64,000 bases of DNA from Crossiella sp. S99.2 (GTDB lineage Bacteria > Actinomycetota > Actinomycetes > Mycobacteriales > Pseudonocardiaceae), in contig NZ_JALMDK010000006.1 of NCBI RefSeq assembly GCF_023094165.1, positions 620,001-684,000 of the forward strand. The letters run 5' to 3'. The translations under genes and the position numbers were made by a program. Shown here one piece after another: positions 34,306-43,165 of this stretch (within the stretch, counting starts at the first letter, position 1; every line of letters begins with the position of its first letter). The notes under the pieces are model-generated. The model was not told the origin of the DNA, made no database searches, and saw nothing but the letters and a program-made list of their open reading frames with translations.

Positions 34306-35736
34306 ATGACCACTGAATCGCCACCGCCCGGCCTGTCCGAGTTCTATCGCCAGGAACCGGTGTGGTCCGGCTCGACCGAGGACGACGGACTCGAATACGC
34401 GACCATCGCGGTCCCGTTGAATTACGCCGATCCCGGCAGCGAAAAGCTGTCCATTGCCATCAGCCGGAAGAAAGCAACGGACCCGGCCAATCGGCGCGGC
34501 ATCCTGCTCACCCTCAATGGCGGCCCCGGCGGTTATTTCGGCCTCGGCACCCGTTTCCCGGCCGCGCTGGCGCACACCCGGCTGACCGAGCGCTACGACG
34601 TGATCGGGTTCGATCCTCGGGGCACCGGCGGCTCCACCCCGCTGCTCGCCGAGATCACCCCTGTCCAGGCGAAACCCGACTCCAGGCCGCCGGATGACCT
34701 GCTGGCCACCATCGCCGAGGACGCCAGGGCCCGCGAGCAGGGCGCCCACCGGGCAGGCGGTCCGCAGCGCCCGCACTTCAGCACCCGGAACGTGGTGCGG
34801 GACATGGACGTGATCCGGTCCGCGCTGGGCGAAGACAAGATCAATTACCTTGGCTACACCTACGGCACCTATGCCGGCGCGGTCTACGGCGCGATGTTCC
34901 CGGACCGGCTGGACCGCACCGTGCTCGATTCCTGCGTGCACCCGGACTGGTCCTGGCGGGAACAACTCATGGCACAGGGACCGGCAAATCGGGCAAATCT
35001 CGATAAATGGGCGGAATGGGTCGCGGGACGATCCGGACATTTCTCGCTCGGTGATTCCGCCGCGGCGGTGCTGGCCACCGTCGAGGCGGCGGTGGCCGCG
35101 CTCGGCGCCCAGCCGGAGGGCACCGGGTTACGCACCCTGCTGGACTGCGCGCTGGCCTCGCGCTCGGCGGACCGGGCCCGCTGGGAGGAGCTGGGCAGGC
35201 TGGTCGCCGACCTGCGCACCGGTGACAAGGGGCTGGCCGAGAAGTGGCTGGCGGACGAGCGGATCTGGCCGCCGACGGAGACCGAGGGCGCGACCCGCTG
35301 CGGGGTGCTGGACGCGGTGATCGCGGAGAAGGACTGGCCGACCGACCTGGAGACCTACTACGCGGACATGCGCGAGTACCGGGAGAAGTACCCGTACGGC
35401 AACTGCGTGATGCGCGCCCAGCCGTTCAGCGGCGCCTTCCGCACCTTCACCCCGCCGGAGCGGCCCGCCACGCTGCGCCGCGAGGGCTACCCGGCCGGGC
35501 TCGTCGTGCACGCCGACGGCGACCCGATCGACTACTACCCGGGTGGCGCGGCCCTGGCGGAGCGGCTGGGCCACCGGCTGATCACCGTCGAGGACTCCGG
35601 CCAGCACGAGATCTACGCCTTCCGCGGCAACGCGGCAGTGGACGAGCTGGTCGAGCGGTACCTGCTGGACGGCGAGCTGCCCGCCGCGGACACCGTGTGC
35701 GCGAGCACTGTGCCGCGACCGAGCCTGCCCGTCTGA
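34306..35736 (+). CDS. S33-like alpha/beta hydrolase with Thr in the nucleophile elbow
   Basis: 476 residues, homologous to tripeptidyl aminopeptidase-type hydrolases (LTLNGGPGG oxyanion loop, YDVIGFDPRGTGGS, then LGYTYGTYAGAVYGAMFPD). The nucleophile elbow, normally GYSYG, reads GYTYG with Thr185. The acid and base regions read HADGDPIDYYPGG and DSGQHEIYAF. No signal peptide is present, unlike the secreted peptidases of this family. The protein is therefore probably intracellular and either non-hydrolytic or altered in mechanism; a cyclase or acyl-handling role on the polyketide is possible. Codon 275 is TTA (35128-35130). Start choice: ATG at 34306 with GGAGG 14 nt upstream; an ATG at 34285 in the same frame cannot be excluded. 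Confidence 0.82.
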   Translation: MTTESPPPGLSEFYRQEPVWSGSTEDDGLEYATIAVPLNYADPGSEKLSIAISRKKATDPANRRGILLTLNGGPGGYFGLGTRFPAALAHTRLTERYDVIGFDPRGTGGSTPLLAEITPVQAKPDSRPPDDLLATIAEDARAREQGAHRAGGPQRPHFSTRNVVRDMDVIRSALGEDKINYLGYTYGTYAGAVYGAMFPDRLDRTVLDSCVHPDWSWREQLMAQGPANRANLDKWAEWVAGRSGHFSLGDSAAAVLATVEAAVAALGAQPEGTGLRTLLDCALASRSADRARWEELGRLVADLRTGDKGLAEKWLADERIWPPTETEGATRCGVLDAVIAEKDWPTDLETYYADMREYREKYPYGNCVMRAQPFSGAFRTFTPPERPATLRREGYPAGLVVHADGDPIDYYPGGAALAERLGHRLITVEDSGQHEIYAFRGNAAVDELVERYLLDGELPAADTVCASTVPRPSLPV

Positions 35737-35775
35737 CCCCTGGATCCCCCATCCCACACCGAGGTTGGTGATGAC

Positions 35776-36504
35776 ATGTACGGCGCGGCCTACGCCGAGA
35801 TCTACGACCTGATCTACGCCAGTCGTGACAAGGACTACGCGGGCGAGTCGACCGAGTTGGCCGCGCTGGTGCGCGCGCGCAAACCCGATGCCGCCTCGCT
35901 GCTGGACGTGGCCTGCGGCACCGGCGGGCACCTGGCCCACCTCAAGCAGGAGTTCGGCACCGTCGCCGGGCTGGAGCAGTCCGAGCACATGATCGCGCGG
36001 GCCAACCGGGCGATGCCGGACATCCCGGTGTACCAAGGCGATATGCGCGATTTCCACGTCGAGCGGACCTTCGACGCGGTGGTCTGCATGTTCAGCTCGA
36101 TCGGCTACGTCGGCAGCACCGCCGCGCTGGACAGCACGCTGAAGAGCTTCGCGCACCACCTGAACCCGGGCGGGGTGATCATCATCGAGCCCTGGTACTT
36201 CCCGGACGGCTTCCTGCCGGGCTACATCGCCAACGACCTGGTCCGCACGGAGGACCGGGTCACGGTGCGGGTGTCGCACTCCACCAGGGAGGGCGACCAG
36301 GTGCCGATGACCGTGCACTACATCGACGCGCAGCGGGACGCGGGCATCAAGCACTACACCGATGTGCACTGGATGACCCTGTTCGAGCGCGAGCAGTACG
36401 AGGCGGCCTTCGAGCAGGCCGGGTGCCGGGTGGAGTACCTGCCGGGCGGCCGGTTCAACTGCGGCCTGTTCGTCGGCACGCGCACCGATCAGCCACTGCG
36501 CTGA
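35776..36504 (+). CDS. NDP-3-amino-deoxyhexose N,N-dimethyltransferase (DesVI/TylM1 type)
   Basis: 242 residues, SAM-dependent. MYGAAYAEIYDLIYASRDKDY is the N-terminus typical of DesVI/TylM1, LLDVACGTGGHL binds SAM, and GRFNCGLFVG closes the family pattern. Enzymes of this group add two methyl groups to the C-3 amino group of an NDP-sugar. This fits the 3-aminotransferase at 19512 and predicts a dimethylamino sugar. It lies 39 nt after the S33-like gene on the same strand and ends at a strong terminator. Confidence 0.92.
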   Translation: MYGAAYAEIYDLIYASRDKDYAGESTELAALVRARKPDAASLLDVACGTGGHLAHLKQEFGTVAGLEQSEHMIARANRAMPDIPVYQGDMRDFHVERTFDAVVCMFSSIGYVGSTAALDSTLKSFAHHLNPGGVIIIEPWYFPDGFLPGYIANDLVRTEDRVTVRVSHSTREGDQVPMTVHYIDAQRDAGIKHYTDVHWMTLFEREQYEAAFEQAGCRVEYLPGGRFNCGLFVGTRTDQPLR

Positions 36505-36512
36505 GCACCGCA

Positions 36513-36555
36513 CGCCACTGGGCCGGTCCCGTAGTCGGGGACCGGCCCAGTGGCG
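36513..36555. terminator. Strong hairpin terminator with T-tract
   Basis: An 18-bp perfect stem (36513-36530 with 36538-36555) closes a 7-nt loop and is followed by TTTTA. It separates the N-methyltransferase gene from the convergent 4-ketoreductase gene. Confidence 0.9.
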
Positions 36556-36579
36556 TTTTATGTTGGCGCTAAAGGGTTT

Positions 36580-37533
36580 TCAGCTTCCGGTGACGACTTG
36601 TTCGGCCACCGCGGTCCGCCACATGTCCCGCAGCGAGTCCGCCAGGGGGATCCGCGGCGACCAGCCCAGCAGGTCCCTGGCCAGCCCGATGTCGACCTGA
36701 GTCCAGTCTCCGCCGAGGCTGACCACCCGCCGGTTCCGCTCACGCAGCATTTCCGGCGGCAGCCCGGCCGCGGCGACGAAGGTGCGCACCAGCTCGCGGA
36801 TGGTGACCGCCCGGCCGCTGCCGAGGTTGATCACCCGGCCGGTCACCGGCGCCCCGGCGGCCAGCCTGACCGCTTCGGCGGCATCGCGCACGTCCAGGTA
36901 GTCCCTGGTCGCCTCGGTCACGGTCACCGTCATCGGCACGCCCGAGTCCAGTGCGGTGCACAGCATGGCGATGAGTTTCCCGACGAAGCTGGCCGGGGAG
37001 GGGTACGGCCCGGAGATGTTGGACAGCCGCAGCACCACCCCGTCCACCGCACCGGCGGCGGCCGCGTCCAGCACCGCGACCGAGCCGTCCAGCTTGGTCC
37101 GGGTGTAGGGGGTGCGCGGGTCCGGCGCCAGGTTCTCATCGATCAACGTCCCGGCCGGCACCTCGCCGTATTCCAGGATGGTGCCCATGTGCACCAGGCG
37201 CGGCCGCCAGGGCAGCGCGCCGACCGCGCCGATCACCGCGCGGGCCAGGCCGACGTTGCCGCGGGCCAGTTGCTCCTCGGTGTTGGCCCAGCCGTCGGTG
37301 GCGTTGGCCGCGTCGGTCGCGTTGACCACCACGTCCACCCGCTCGGCGCGGAGCAGGTCGGTGATCGTCTCCGGCGCGGCCAGCGCCAGGTCCAGCCGGG
37401 CGAACCGGTGCTCGGCCAGGTAGGGCGCTGGATTGCGCGCCACCACGATGACCTCGTCACCGTGCCGGGCGAAACTCGCGCACACCTGCCTGCCGAGCCA
37501 TCCGGTGCCGCCGAGCACCGCCACCCGGGTCAC
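36580..37533 (-). CDS. NDP-hexose 4-ketoreductase, second
   Basis: 317 residues of extended short-chain dehydrogenase type. VAVLGGTGWLGRQVCASF binds NAD(P)H; MGTILEYGE and PYTRTKLDG supply the YxxxK pair; RDYLDVRDAAEAV and LLGWSPRIPLADSL are C-terminal family blocks. It should reduce the C-4 ketone of a deoxysugar, giving the other stereochemistry or the other sugar compared with the enzyme at 18548. It starts with GTG 6 nt after the glycosyltransferase stop, so both are one operon. Confidence 0.85.
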   Translation of the reverse strand: MTRVAVLGGTGWLGRQVCASFARHGDEVIVVARNPAPYLAEHRFARLDLALAAPETITDLLRAERVDVVVNATDAANATDGWANTEEQLARGNVGLARAVIGAVGALPWRPRLVHMGTILEYGEVPAGTLIDENLAPDPRTPYTRTKLDGSVAVLDAAAAGAVDGVVLRLSNISGPYPSPASFVGKLIAMLCTALDSGVPMTVTVTEATRDYLDVRDAAEAVRLAAGAPVTGRVINLGSGRAVTIRELVRTFVAAAGLPPEMLRERNRRVVSLGGDWTQVDIGLARDLLGWSPRIPLADSLRDMWRTAVAEQVVTGS

Positions 37534-37539
37534 GGCCGG

Positions 37540-38676
37540 CTACTTCGCGACGAGCTTCTCGAGCACGGGCACCAGATCCGCCGGCGAGGGCAGCTGGGCG
37601 ATCTGGTCCCGCACCTCCCTGGCCCGCACGCCGTAGCTCTCCTGCGCCAGCAGCGCGCCGGTGGCTGCCAGCAGCAGTTCCGGAGTCAGGTCCGCCGGCT
37701 CGATCCGGCGGATGGCGCCGAATTCGGCCAGCTTGCCGATCGCGGACAGCGGCTTGCCCATGCCAGGGATGACCACCTGCGGCAGTCCGTGCGTCAGGCA
37801 GGTCATCATGGTGCCCGGCCCGCCGTGGTGCACCACGGCGTCGCAGCCGGAGAGCACCGAGGTCAGCGACTGCCAGCCCACCGCGACCACCGAGTCGGGC
37901 AGCTCGCCCATCTGCGGCACCAGGAAATCGGCCACCGCCACCACCAGTTCGGCCTCCAGCGTGCCCAGCGCCTTGAGCAGCTGCACCAGCACCGGCAGTC
38001 CGCCGGCCTGCGGCTGCACCGAGCCCAGGGTGACCAGCAGCCGGGGCTTGGTCCGCGGCTGGAGCACCCAGCCGGGCAGCAGGCCGGGCTCGCCGTAGGG
38101 CACGTACCGCATCGGCTGCGCGCCGGCGATGGAGTCGCCCAGCAGCGGCGGGGTGTTGTCGATAACCAGGTCGGCCTCGGGCAGCCGGTCCAGGCCGAAG
38201 CGGGCCAGCTCCGGGGCCAGCTCCGCATTCAGCGCGGGCACGATCGGCAGGTCGCCGGGACCGACGGTGTGCTTGACCCACGGCACCCCATTGACCTTGG
38301 CCGCTATCGCGGCGGTGGCGAAGGAATAGGATTCCGCGACGATGAGGTCCGGCTTCCAGCGGGCCACCAGGTCCACGGTGCCGTCCAGGGTCCGTTCGGC
38401 GAGCCGGGCGAATCCGGATCCGGTCATCCCGCCCATCTGATCGTGCGATTCGGGGAATTTGAGCGGATTGCCCGCGCGGTCCTTGCCCATCACATCGCGC
38501 ATCTCGATCGGACCGGATACCGCGGCCATGGGCAGACCGGAACCGCGGACCACCGCGTCCCAATTCTCCGGCGCCGCGACCAGCACCTCATGCCCGGCCG
38601 CACGCAATGCCCAGGCCAATCCGACAACCGGGAAGTACAGCGGGTGGGCGGGACCGGTGTTGACCAGAATCTTCAT
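37540..38676 (-). CDS. GT1-family glycosyltransferase, second
   Basis: 378 residues, GT-B fold. MKILVNTGPAHPLYFPVVGLAW starts the acceptor domain, and DAVVHHGGPGTMMTCLTHGLPQ is the donor-site block. It differs clearly from the first glycosyltransferase at 20697 (GGPGT against GGGVT in the donor block), so each probably handles a different sugar or position. It is co-transcribed with the second 4-ketoreductase, which suggests the two act on the same sugar. Confidence 0.9.
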   Translation of the reverse strand: MKILVNTGPAHPLYFPVVGLAWALRAAGHEVLVAAPENWDAVVRGSGLPMAAVSGPIEMRDVMGKDRAGNPLKFPESHDQMGGMTGSGFARLAERTLDGTVDLVARWKPDLIVAESYSFATAAIAAKVNGVPWVKHTVGPGDLPIVPALNAELAPELARFGLDRLPEADLVIDNTPPLLGDSIAGAQPMRYVPYGEPGLLPGWVLQPRTKPRLLVTLGSVQPQAGGLPVLVQLLKALGTLEAELVVAVADFLVPQMGELPDSVVAVGWQSLTSVLSGCDAVVHHGGPGTMMTCLTHGLPQVVIPGMGKPLSAIGKLAEFGAIRRIEPADLTPELLLAATGALLAQESYGVRAREVRDQIAQLPSPADLVPVLEKLVAK

Positions 38677-38842
38677 CTTCGCACCTTAGGAATGAGGACA
38701 GGAGAGCTGGAACAGAGCACGGACCGGGTTTCGCGCGATTCCGCAAATCTTCCCCGGCCGATATCTCACCAATCGCACAACATCCTGGTTCAGGGTGCTG
38801 GCGATTCCTCGAACGCGACTGGAGACCGGCTGGACGCGGTGG

Positions 38843-39721
38843 TCAGGCCGGGCCCAGTTCGGCCGCGATGGCCATCACGTACTCGCCGTAGGGCGAGCGG
38901 GCCAGCCGTTCGCCGAGCCGGTGGCAGTCCGCGGCGCTGATGAAGCCCATCCGCAGCGCCACTTCCTCCAGGCAGGCGATCCGCGCGCCCTGCCGCGCCT
39001 CCAGGGTGCGCACGTAGTGGCCTGCCTGCAGCAGCGACTCCGGCGTCTCGGTCTCCAGCCAGGCGAAGCCCCGGCCCAGGTCGACCAGCTTCGTCTGGTC
39101 CCGCCGCAGGTAGGCGCGGTGCACCTGGGTCAGATCCGGCTCGCCGGGCCCGGCCGGCGGCAGGTTCTTGACCAGGTCGATCACCTCGTTGTCGTAGAAG
39201 CCGAGCCCGGTGACCGCCCGCCTGCCGCGCCGGGACACCGGCTGCGCCCCGATCGAGCGCAGCCGCCCGTGCTCGTCCACCTCGGCCGCCCCGCACCGGC
39301 CCGGCTCGCCCACCGGTGAGCCGAACAGCACGCAGCCGAGCACGTCCGCGCTGTGCTCGGCCAGCACCGAATAGAAACGCTGGCCGTGGAAAATGTGGTC
39401 GCCGTGGATCAGCGCGACCGAATCCTCGCCGATGTGGTCGGCGCCGAGGACCAGCGCCTCGGCAATTCCGCCCGGCTCGTCCTGGATCCGGTAGTCCAGA
39501 CGCAGACCCAGTTCCCCGCCGTCACCCAGCAGGTGCCGGATCCGGGGCAGTTCCGCGGGCGCGCCGATCAGCAGAATGTCCCGGATACCGGCCAGCATGA
39601 GCACGCTGAGCGGATAGTAGATCATCGGTTTGTCGCCGACCGGCAGCAGTTCCTTGGGCACCGCGAGCGTCATCGGGTGAAGTCGGCTCCCCGATCCGCC
39701 CGCGAGTATGATTCCCCGCAT
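38843..39721 (-). CDS. rfbA: Glucose-1-phosphate thymidylyltransferase
   Basis: 292 residues. RGIILAGGSGSRLHPMT with PKELLPVGDKPMIYYPLSVL is the nucleotide-binding and catalytic N-terminus of RmlA/RfbA enzymes, which make dTDP-glucose from glucose-1-phosphate and dTTP. It feeds the cluster's deoxysugar pathway. The next enzyme, dTDP-glucose 4,6-dehydratase, is not in the window. About 166 nt without a gene separate it from the glycosyltransferase start. It is divergent from the C-methyltransferase gene at 39831. Confidence 0.95.
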   Translation of the reverse strand: MRGIILAGGSGSRLHPMTLAVPKELLPVGDKPMIYYPLSVLMLAGIRDILLIGAPAELPRIRHLLGDGGELGLRLDYRIQDEPGGIAEALVLGADHIGEDSVALIHGDHIFHGQRFYSVLAEHSADVLGCVLFGSPVGEPGRCGAAEVDEHGRLRSIGAQPVSRRGRRAVTGLGFYDNEVIDLVKNLPPAGPGEPDLTQVHRAYLRRDQTKLVDLGRGFAWLETETPESLLQAGHYVRTLEARQGARIACLEEVALRMGFISAADCHRLGERLARSPYGEYVMAIAAELGPA

Positions 39722-39830
39722 GCCAGCCTCCCGGTGTCTCGCCTGTCGCTCCAGCGGCGGGTGCAGTACCGCAGGCGCGGTCTGAGCCCAGCTCGACCAC
39801 CACTCAATCCGGCGCGTTTACGGTGCGGAT

Positions 39831-41051
39831 ATGTCTACCTGCCGCATCTGCCGGGGCCCGGTCTACCAGTTCTTCGATTTCGGCCAGCAGCCGATCTCCG
39901 ATGCTTTCCGCAAGCCGGAGGACACCTCCGAGGAGTTCTTCTTCCACATGGCCATCGGCGTGTGCCAGCAATGCACGATGGTTCAGCTGATGTCCGAGGT
40001 GCCGAGGGAAAAGATGTTCCACGAGGAGTACGCGTACCACTCCTCGACCTCGGCGCGTATGCAGGAGCACTTCGCCGGCACCGCGCTGCGCCTGCTGGAG
40101 ACCGAGTGCCGCGACGTGGCCGACCCGCTGGTGGTGGAACTCGGCTGCAACGACGGCATCATGCTGCGCACGGTGGCCGAGCGCGGGGTCCGCCACCTGG
40201 GCGTGGACCCCTCCGCCAACGTGGCCGAGGTGGCCGCGAGCAAGGGCGTGCGGGTCCGGGTCGCCTTCTTCGAGGAGTCGGTGGCCAAGGAGATCCGGGC
40301 GGCCGAGGGTCCGGCCCAGGTGATCTACGCGGCGAACACCGTCTGCCACATCCCTTACCTGGACTCGATTTTCCGCGGCGTGGACGCGCTGCTCTCCCCC
40401 ACCGGCGTGTTCGTCTTCGAGGACCCCTACCTTGGCGACATCGTCGAGCGGGCCAGCTTCGACCAGATCTACGACGAGCACTTCTACCTGTTCTCCGCCA
40501 CCTCGGTGCAGGCCGCGGCCCGGCAGTTCGGCTTCGACCTGGTCGATGTCGAACGCCTGCCCACGCACGGCGGCGAGGTCCGCTACACCATCGGCCGCCC
40601 CGAGCACCGCCAGCCGTCCGCACGGGTCGCCGAACTCATCGCCGAGGAACGCGAACGCGGCATCGACAACCTCGCCACCCTGGAGCAGTGGGGCACCGAG
40701 GTGAAGCGCAACTGCGGCGACCTGGTCACCCTGCTGCGCAAGCTCAAGGACGAGGGCGCCACCGTCTACGCCTTCGGCGCCACCGCGAAGAGCGCCACCG
40801 TCACCAACTACGCCGGCATCGGCCCCGACCTGGTGGCAGGCGTGTTCGACTCCACCCCCGGCAAGCAGCACCGCCTCACCCCCGGCGCCCACCTGCCGGT
40901 CCGCCCCATCGAGGAGTTCACCTCGCCGTACCCGGACTACCTGCTGCTCTTCGCCTGGAACCACGCCGAGGAGATCATCAAGCGCGAGCAGGCATTCCGC
41001 GAGCAGGGCGGCAAGTGGATCCTCTACGTCCCCGACGTGCACCTGCTGTGA
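39831..41051 (+). CDS. NDP-hexose 3-C-methyltransferase (EvaC/TylCIII/TcaB9 type)
   Basis: 406 residues with three parts: an N-terminal zinc site (CRICRGP, then CQQC about 35 residues on), a SAM-binding core (VVELGCNDGIML) and a C-terminal domain (YAFGATAKSATVTNYAGI, then FAWNHAEEII). The known members add a methyl branch at C-3 of NDP-4-keto sugars, as in vancosamine, evernitrose or mycarose. With the aminotransferase it predicts a branched 3-amino-3-methyl sugar. This is the last gene that fits the cluster on the right; a terminator follows. Confidence 0.93.
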   Translation: MSTCRICRGPVYQFFDFGQQPISDAFRKPEDTSEEFFFHMAIGVCQQCTMVQLMSEVPREKMFHEEYAYHSSTSARMQEHFAGTALRLLETECRDVADPLVVELGCNDGIMLRTVAERGVRHLGVDPSANVAEVAASKGVRVRVAFFEESVAKEIRAAEGPAQVIYAANTVCHIPYLDSIFRGVDALLSPTGVFVFEDPYLGDIVERASFDQIYDEHFYLFSATSVQAAARQFGFDLVDVERLPTHGGEVRYTIGRPEHRQPSARVAELIAEERERGIDNLATLEQWGTEVKRNCGDLVTLLRKLKDEGATVYAFGATAKSATVTNYAGIGPDLVAGVFDSTPGKQHRLTPGAHLPVRPIEEFTSPYPDYLLLFAWNHAEEIIKREQAFREQGGKWILYVPDVHLL

Positions 41052-41078
41052 CCAACCCGCCCCACCCCCGCCGCCCCA

Positions 41079-41111
41079 GACGATCCCACCTGCACCGCGG
41101 GTGGGATCGTC
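41079..41111. terminator. Hairpin terminator at the cluster's right edge
   Basis: GACGATCCCACC (41079-41090) pairs perfectly with GGTGGGATCGTC (41100-41111) around a 9-nt loop, then CTTTAT. It lies between convergent genes. Confidence 0.85.
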
Positions 41112-41123
41112 CTTTATGGACAG

Positions 41124-42458
41124 TCAGCGCCAGGCATCCTCCTCGACCACCCGCCTGACCTCGCTCAGCGTCTGGCGCAGATCGGGCAGCCCGATCGACC
41201 CCAGCGCCAGCCGAAGGGCCTGCGGCACCTGGGTGGTAGCCGCGAACGCCTCGGCCGTGGAGACCGCGATGTGTTGCCGCGCCAGCGTTGCCGCGATCCG
41301 GTCCGCCCGCGCACTCTCGGCCAGCGGCAACCAGAGGAAGTAGGACGCCGGGTGCCCCGTGACGCGCAGCCCGTCGAAAACCTCGCGCGCGATGGCCTGT
41401 CGCGCACTGGCATCGGCGCGTTTCCGGGCTTCCAGGCGGTCCACAGTGCCGTCCGCCAGCCAGCGGCAGGCGATCTCGGTGGCCAGCGCCGGCGTGCTCC
41501 AGGTGGTCGCCCGGATGACCCGCGCGATCGCCGCGACCCGATCACCAGGCGCCACAACGAAACCAACCCGCAGCCCGGTGCCCACGCTCTTGGACAGGCT
41601 GGAGACGTACACGGTGCGCTCCGGCGCCAAGGCGGCCAACGGCGGCGGCGGGTCCTCGACCAGGTAGGCGTAGGCGGCGTCCTCGATGACGATCAGGTCG
41701 TGCCGGCGCGCGATCGCCACCAGCCGGGCGCGCGCGGTCGCGGACATGACCCAGCCCAGCGGGTTGTGCAGGGTCGGCATGGCGTAGACGGCCCGGACCG
41801 GCCGTTGAGTGCAGAGTCGTTCCAGCGCAACAAGATCCGGCCCGACCCGGGTGCCAGGCACGGCCACCAGCTCCAGTCCCAGTGACTGCGCTAGCACCTT
41901 GAATCCCGGGTAGGTCAGCGCGTCCACGGCCACCACATCGCCGTGCTGGAGCGTGGCCATCGCGGTCGCCGCGAGCCCGTGCTGGGCGCCGCTGACGATG
42001 AGGACCTGCTCGGCGTCCACGGTCAGCCCGCGCCGCCGGAGGTGCCAGGCGACCGCGTCCCGATCCTTGACCCGGCCTCGGGGCGGTTGGTAGCGCAGCA
42101 ACGTGTCCAGATCGCCCGCGGTGGCCAGCTCCCGCAACGCCTGCCGCAACAGATCGGCCTGACCGGGGATCGAGGGGTGGTTGAACCGGAGATCGAGGGC
42201 GTCCGCCGCCACGAACTGCTGGTCAACCCCCTCGGCCAGCAGCGCCAGATCACGCACGAACGTGCCCCGCCCCTGCTCGCCGCTGACCAGGCCCATCGCC
42301 TCCAGCTCGGCGTACACCCGCGAGGCGGTCACCAGCGCGATGCCCTCCCGGGCGGCGAGTTCGCGATGGGTGGGCAACCGGGTCCCCACCGGCCAGCGCC
42401 CCGACCGCAACTCCGCCGCGAGCGCGTCCACCACCCGCTTGTACCGAGGGATCCGCAT
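41124..42458 (-). CDS. MocR/PdxR-type GntR regulator with aminotransferase domain
   Basis: 444 residues. A GntR winged helix fills residues 1-70 (PRYKRVVDALAAELRSGRWP, LPTHRELAAREGIALVTASR), followed by a fold type I aminotransferase-like domain to the end, with SSLSKSVGTGLRVGFV as the PLP-Lys region. MocR regulators sense PLP or amino compounds. It is divergent from the DJ-1/PfpI gene, with a perfect palindrome between the two starts that is probably its operator. I chose the ATG giving MRIPRYKRV because the palindrome covers the earlier start region. Confidence 0.9.
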   Translation of the reverse strand: MRIPRYKRVVDALAAELRSGRWPVGTRLPTHRELAAREGIALVTASRVYAELEAMGLVSGEQGRGTFVRDLALLAEGVDQQFVAADALDLRFNHPSIPGQADLLRQALRELATAGDLDTLLRYQPPRGRVKDRDAVAWHLRRRGLTVDAEQVLIVSGAQHGLAATAMATLQHGDVVAVDALTYPGFKVLAQSLGLELVAVPGTRVGPDLVALERLCTQRPVRAVYAMPTLHNPLGWVMSATARARLVAIARRHDLIVIEDAAYAYLVEDPPPPLAALAPERTVYVSSLSKSVGTGLRVGFVVAPGDRVAAIARVIRATTWSTPALATEIACRWLADGTVDRLEARKRADASARQAIAREVFDGLRVTGHPASYFLWLPLAESARADRIAATLARQHIAVSTAEAFAATTQVPQALRLALGSIGLPDLRQTLSEVRRVVEEDAWR

Positions 42459-42469
42459 GGGTCCCGATT

Positions 42470-42503
42470 GTATCCATGACAATTATTCGACTGTCATGGA
42501 TAC
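42470..42503. promoter_or_regulatory. Perfect 12-bp inverted repeat, likely MocR operator
   Basis: GTATCCATGACA (42470-42481) and TGTCATGGATAC (42492-42503) are exact inverted repeats around a 10-nt AT-rich spacer. The repeat lies between the divergent MocR and DJ-1/PfpI genes, 11 nt from the MocR start and 42 nt from the other. Confidence 0.8.
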
Positions 42504-42544
42504 CGCTCCTAGGCTGCCCGCAGCAGACCGGAAAGGAGCCGTCC

Positions 42545-43165
42545 ATGCACATCGCGATCCTGACCTTCGAGGGCTACAACGAACTCGACTCCCTCATCGC
42601 CCTCGGCGTCCTCAACCGCGTCAAGCGCCCCGGCTGGCGGGTCTCCATCGCCAGCCCCACCCCCACGGTCCGCTCGATGAACGGCGTGGTGATCGAGTCC
42701 ATGACCGACCTGGCCGAGGCCTGCACCGCGGACGCCATCATCGTGGGCAGCGGAAAACAAACCCGCGAGGTGGTGGCCGACCCCACCATCATGACCATCC
42801 TGCGAAACCTCGACCCGTCCCGCCAACTACTCGCCGCCCAATGCTCCGGCACCCTGGTACTGGCGAAACTCGGCCTGCTCAACGACATCCCCGCCTGCAC
42901 CGACCTCACCACCCGCCCCTGGGTGGTGGCAGCCGGCATCGAAGTCCTGAACCAGCCCTTCTACGCCAAGGGCAACCTCGCCACCGCGGGCGGCTGCCTC
43001 GCCTCGCACTACCTGGCCGCCTGGGTCATCGCCCGGCTGATCGGGCCGGAAGCCGCTGAGGATGCCTTGCACTATGTGGCGCCGGTCGGGGAGAAGGAGG
43101 AGTACGTCGCGCGCGCCATGCGCAACGTGATTCCGTACCTGGAGTCCGAAGTCGCAGTCGGCTAA
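42545..43165 (+). CDS. DJ-1/PfpI family protein
   Basis: 206 residues. The reactive Cys lies in AAQCSGTLVLAKLGLL, at the nucleophile elbow of the DJ-1/PfpI fold; IAILTFEGYNELDSLIALGVLNR is the N-terminal family block. Relatives act as isonitrile hydratases, glyoxalases or amidase-like enzymes; the substrate is not clear. AAAGGAG lies 6 nt before the ATG. It is probably the target gene of the divergent MocR regulator. Confidence 0.85.
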   Translation: MHIAILTFEGYNELDSLIALGVLNRVKRPGWRVSIASPTPTVRSMNGVVIESMTDLAEACTADAIIVGSGKQTREVVADPTIMTILRNLDPSRQLLAAQCSGTLVLAKLGLLNDIPACTDLTTRPWVVAAGIEVLNQPFYAKGNLATAGGCLASHYLAAWVIARLIGPEAAEDALHYVAPVGEKEEYVARAMRNVIPYLESEVAVG

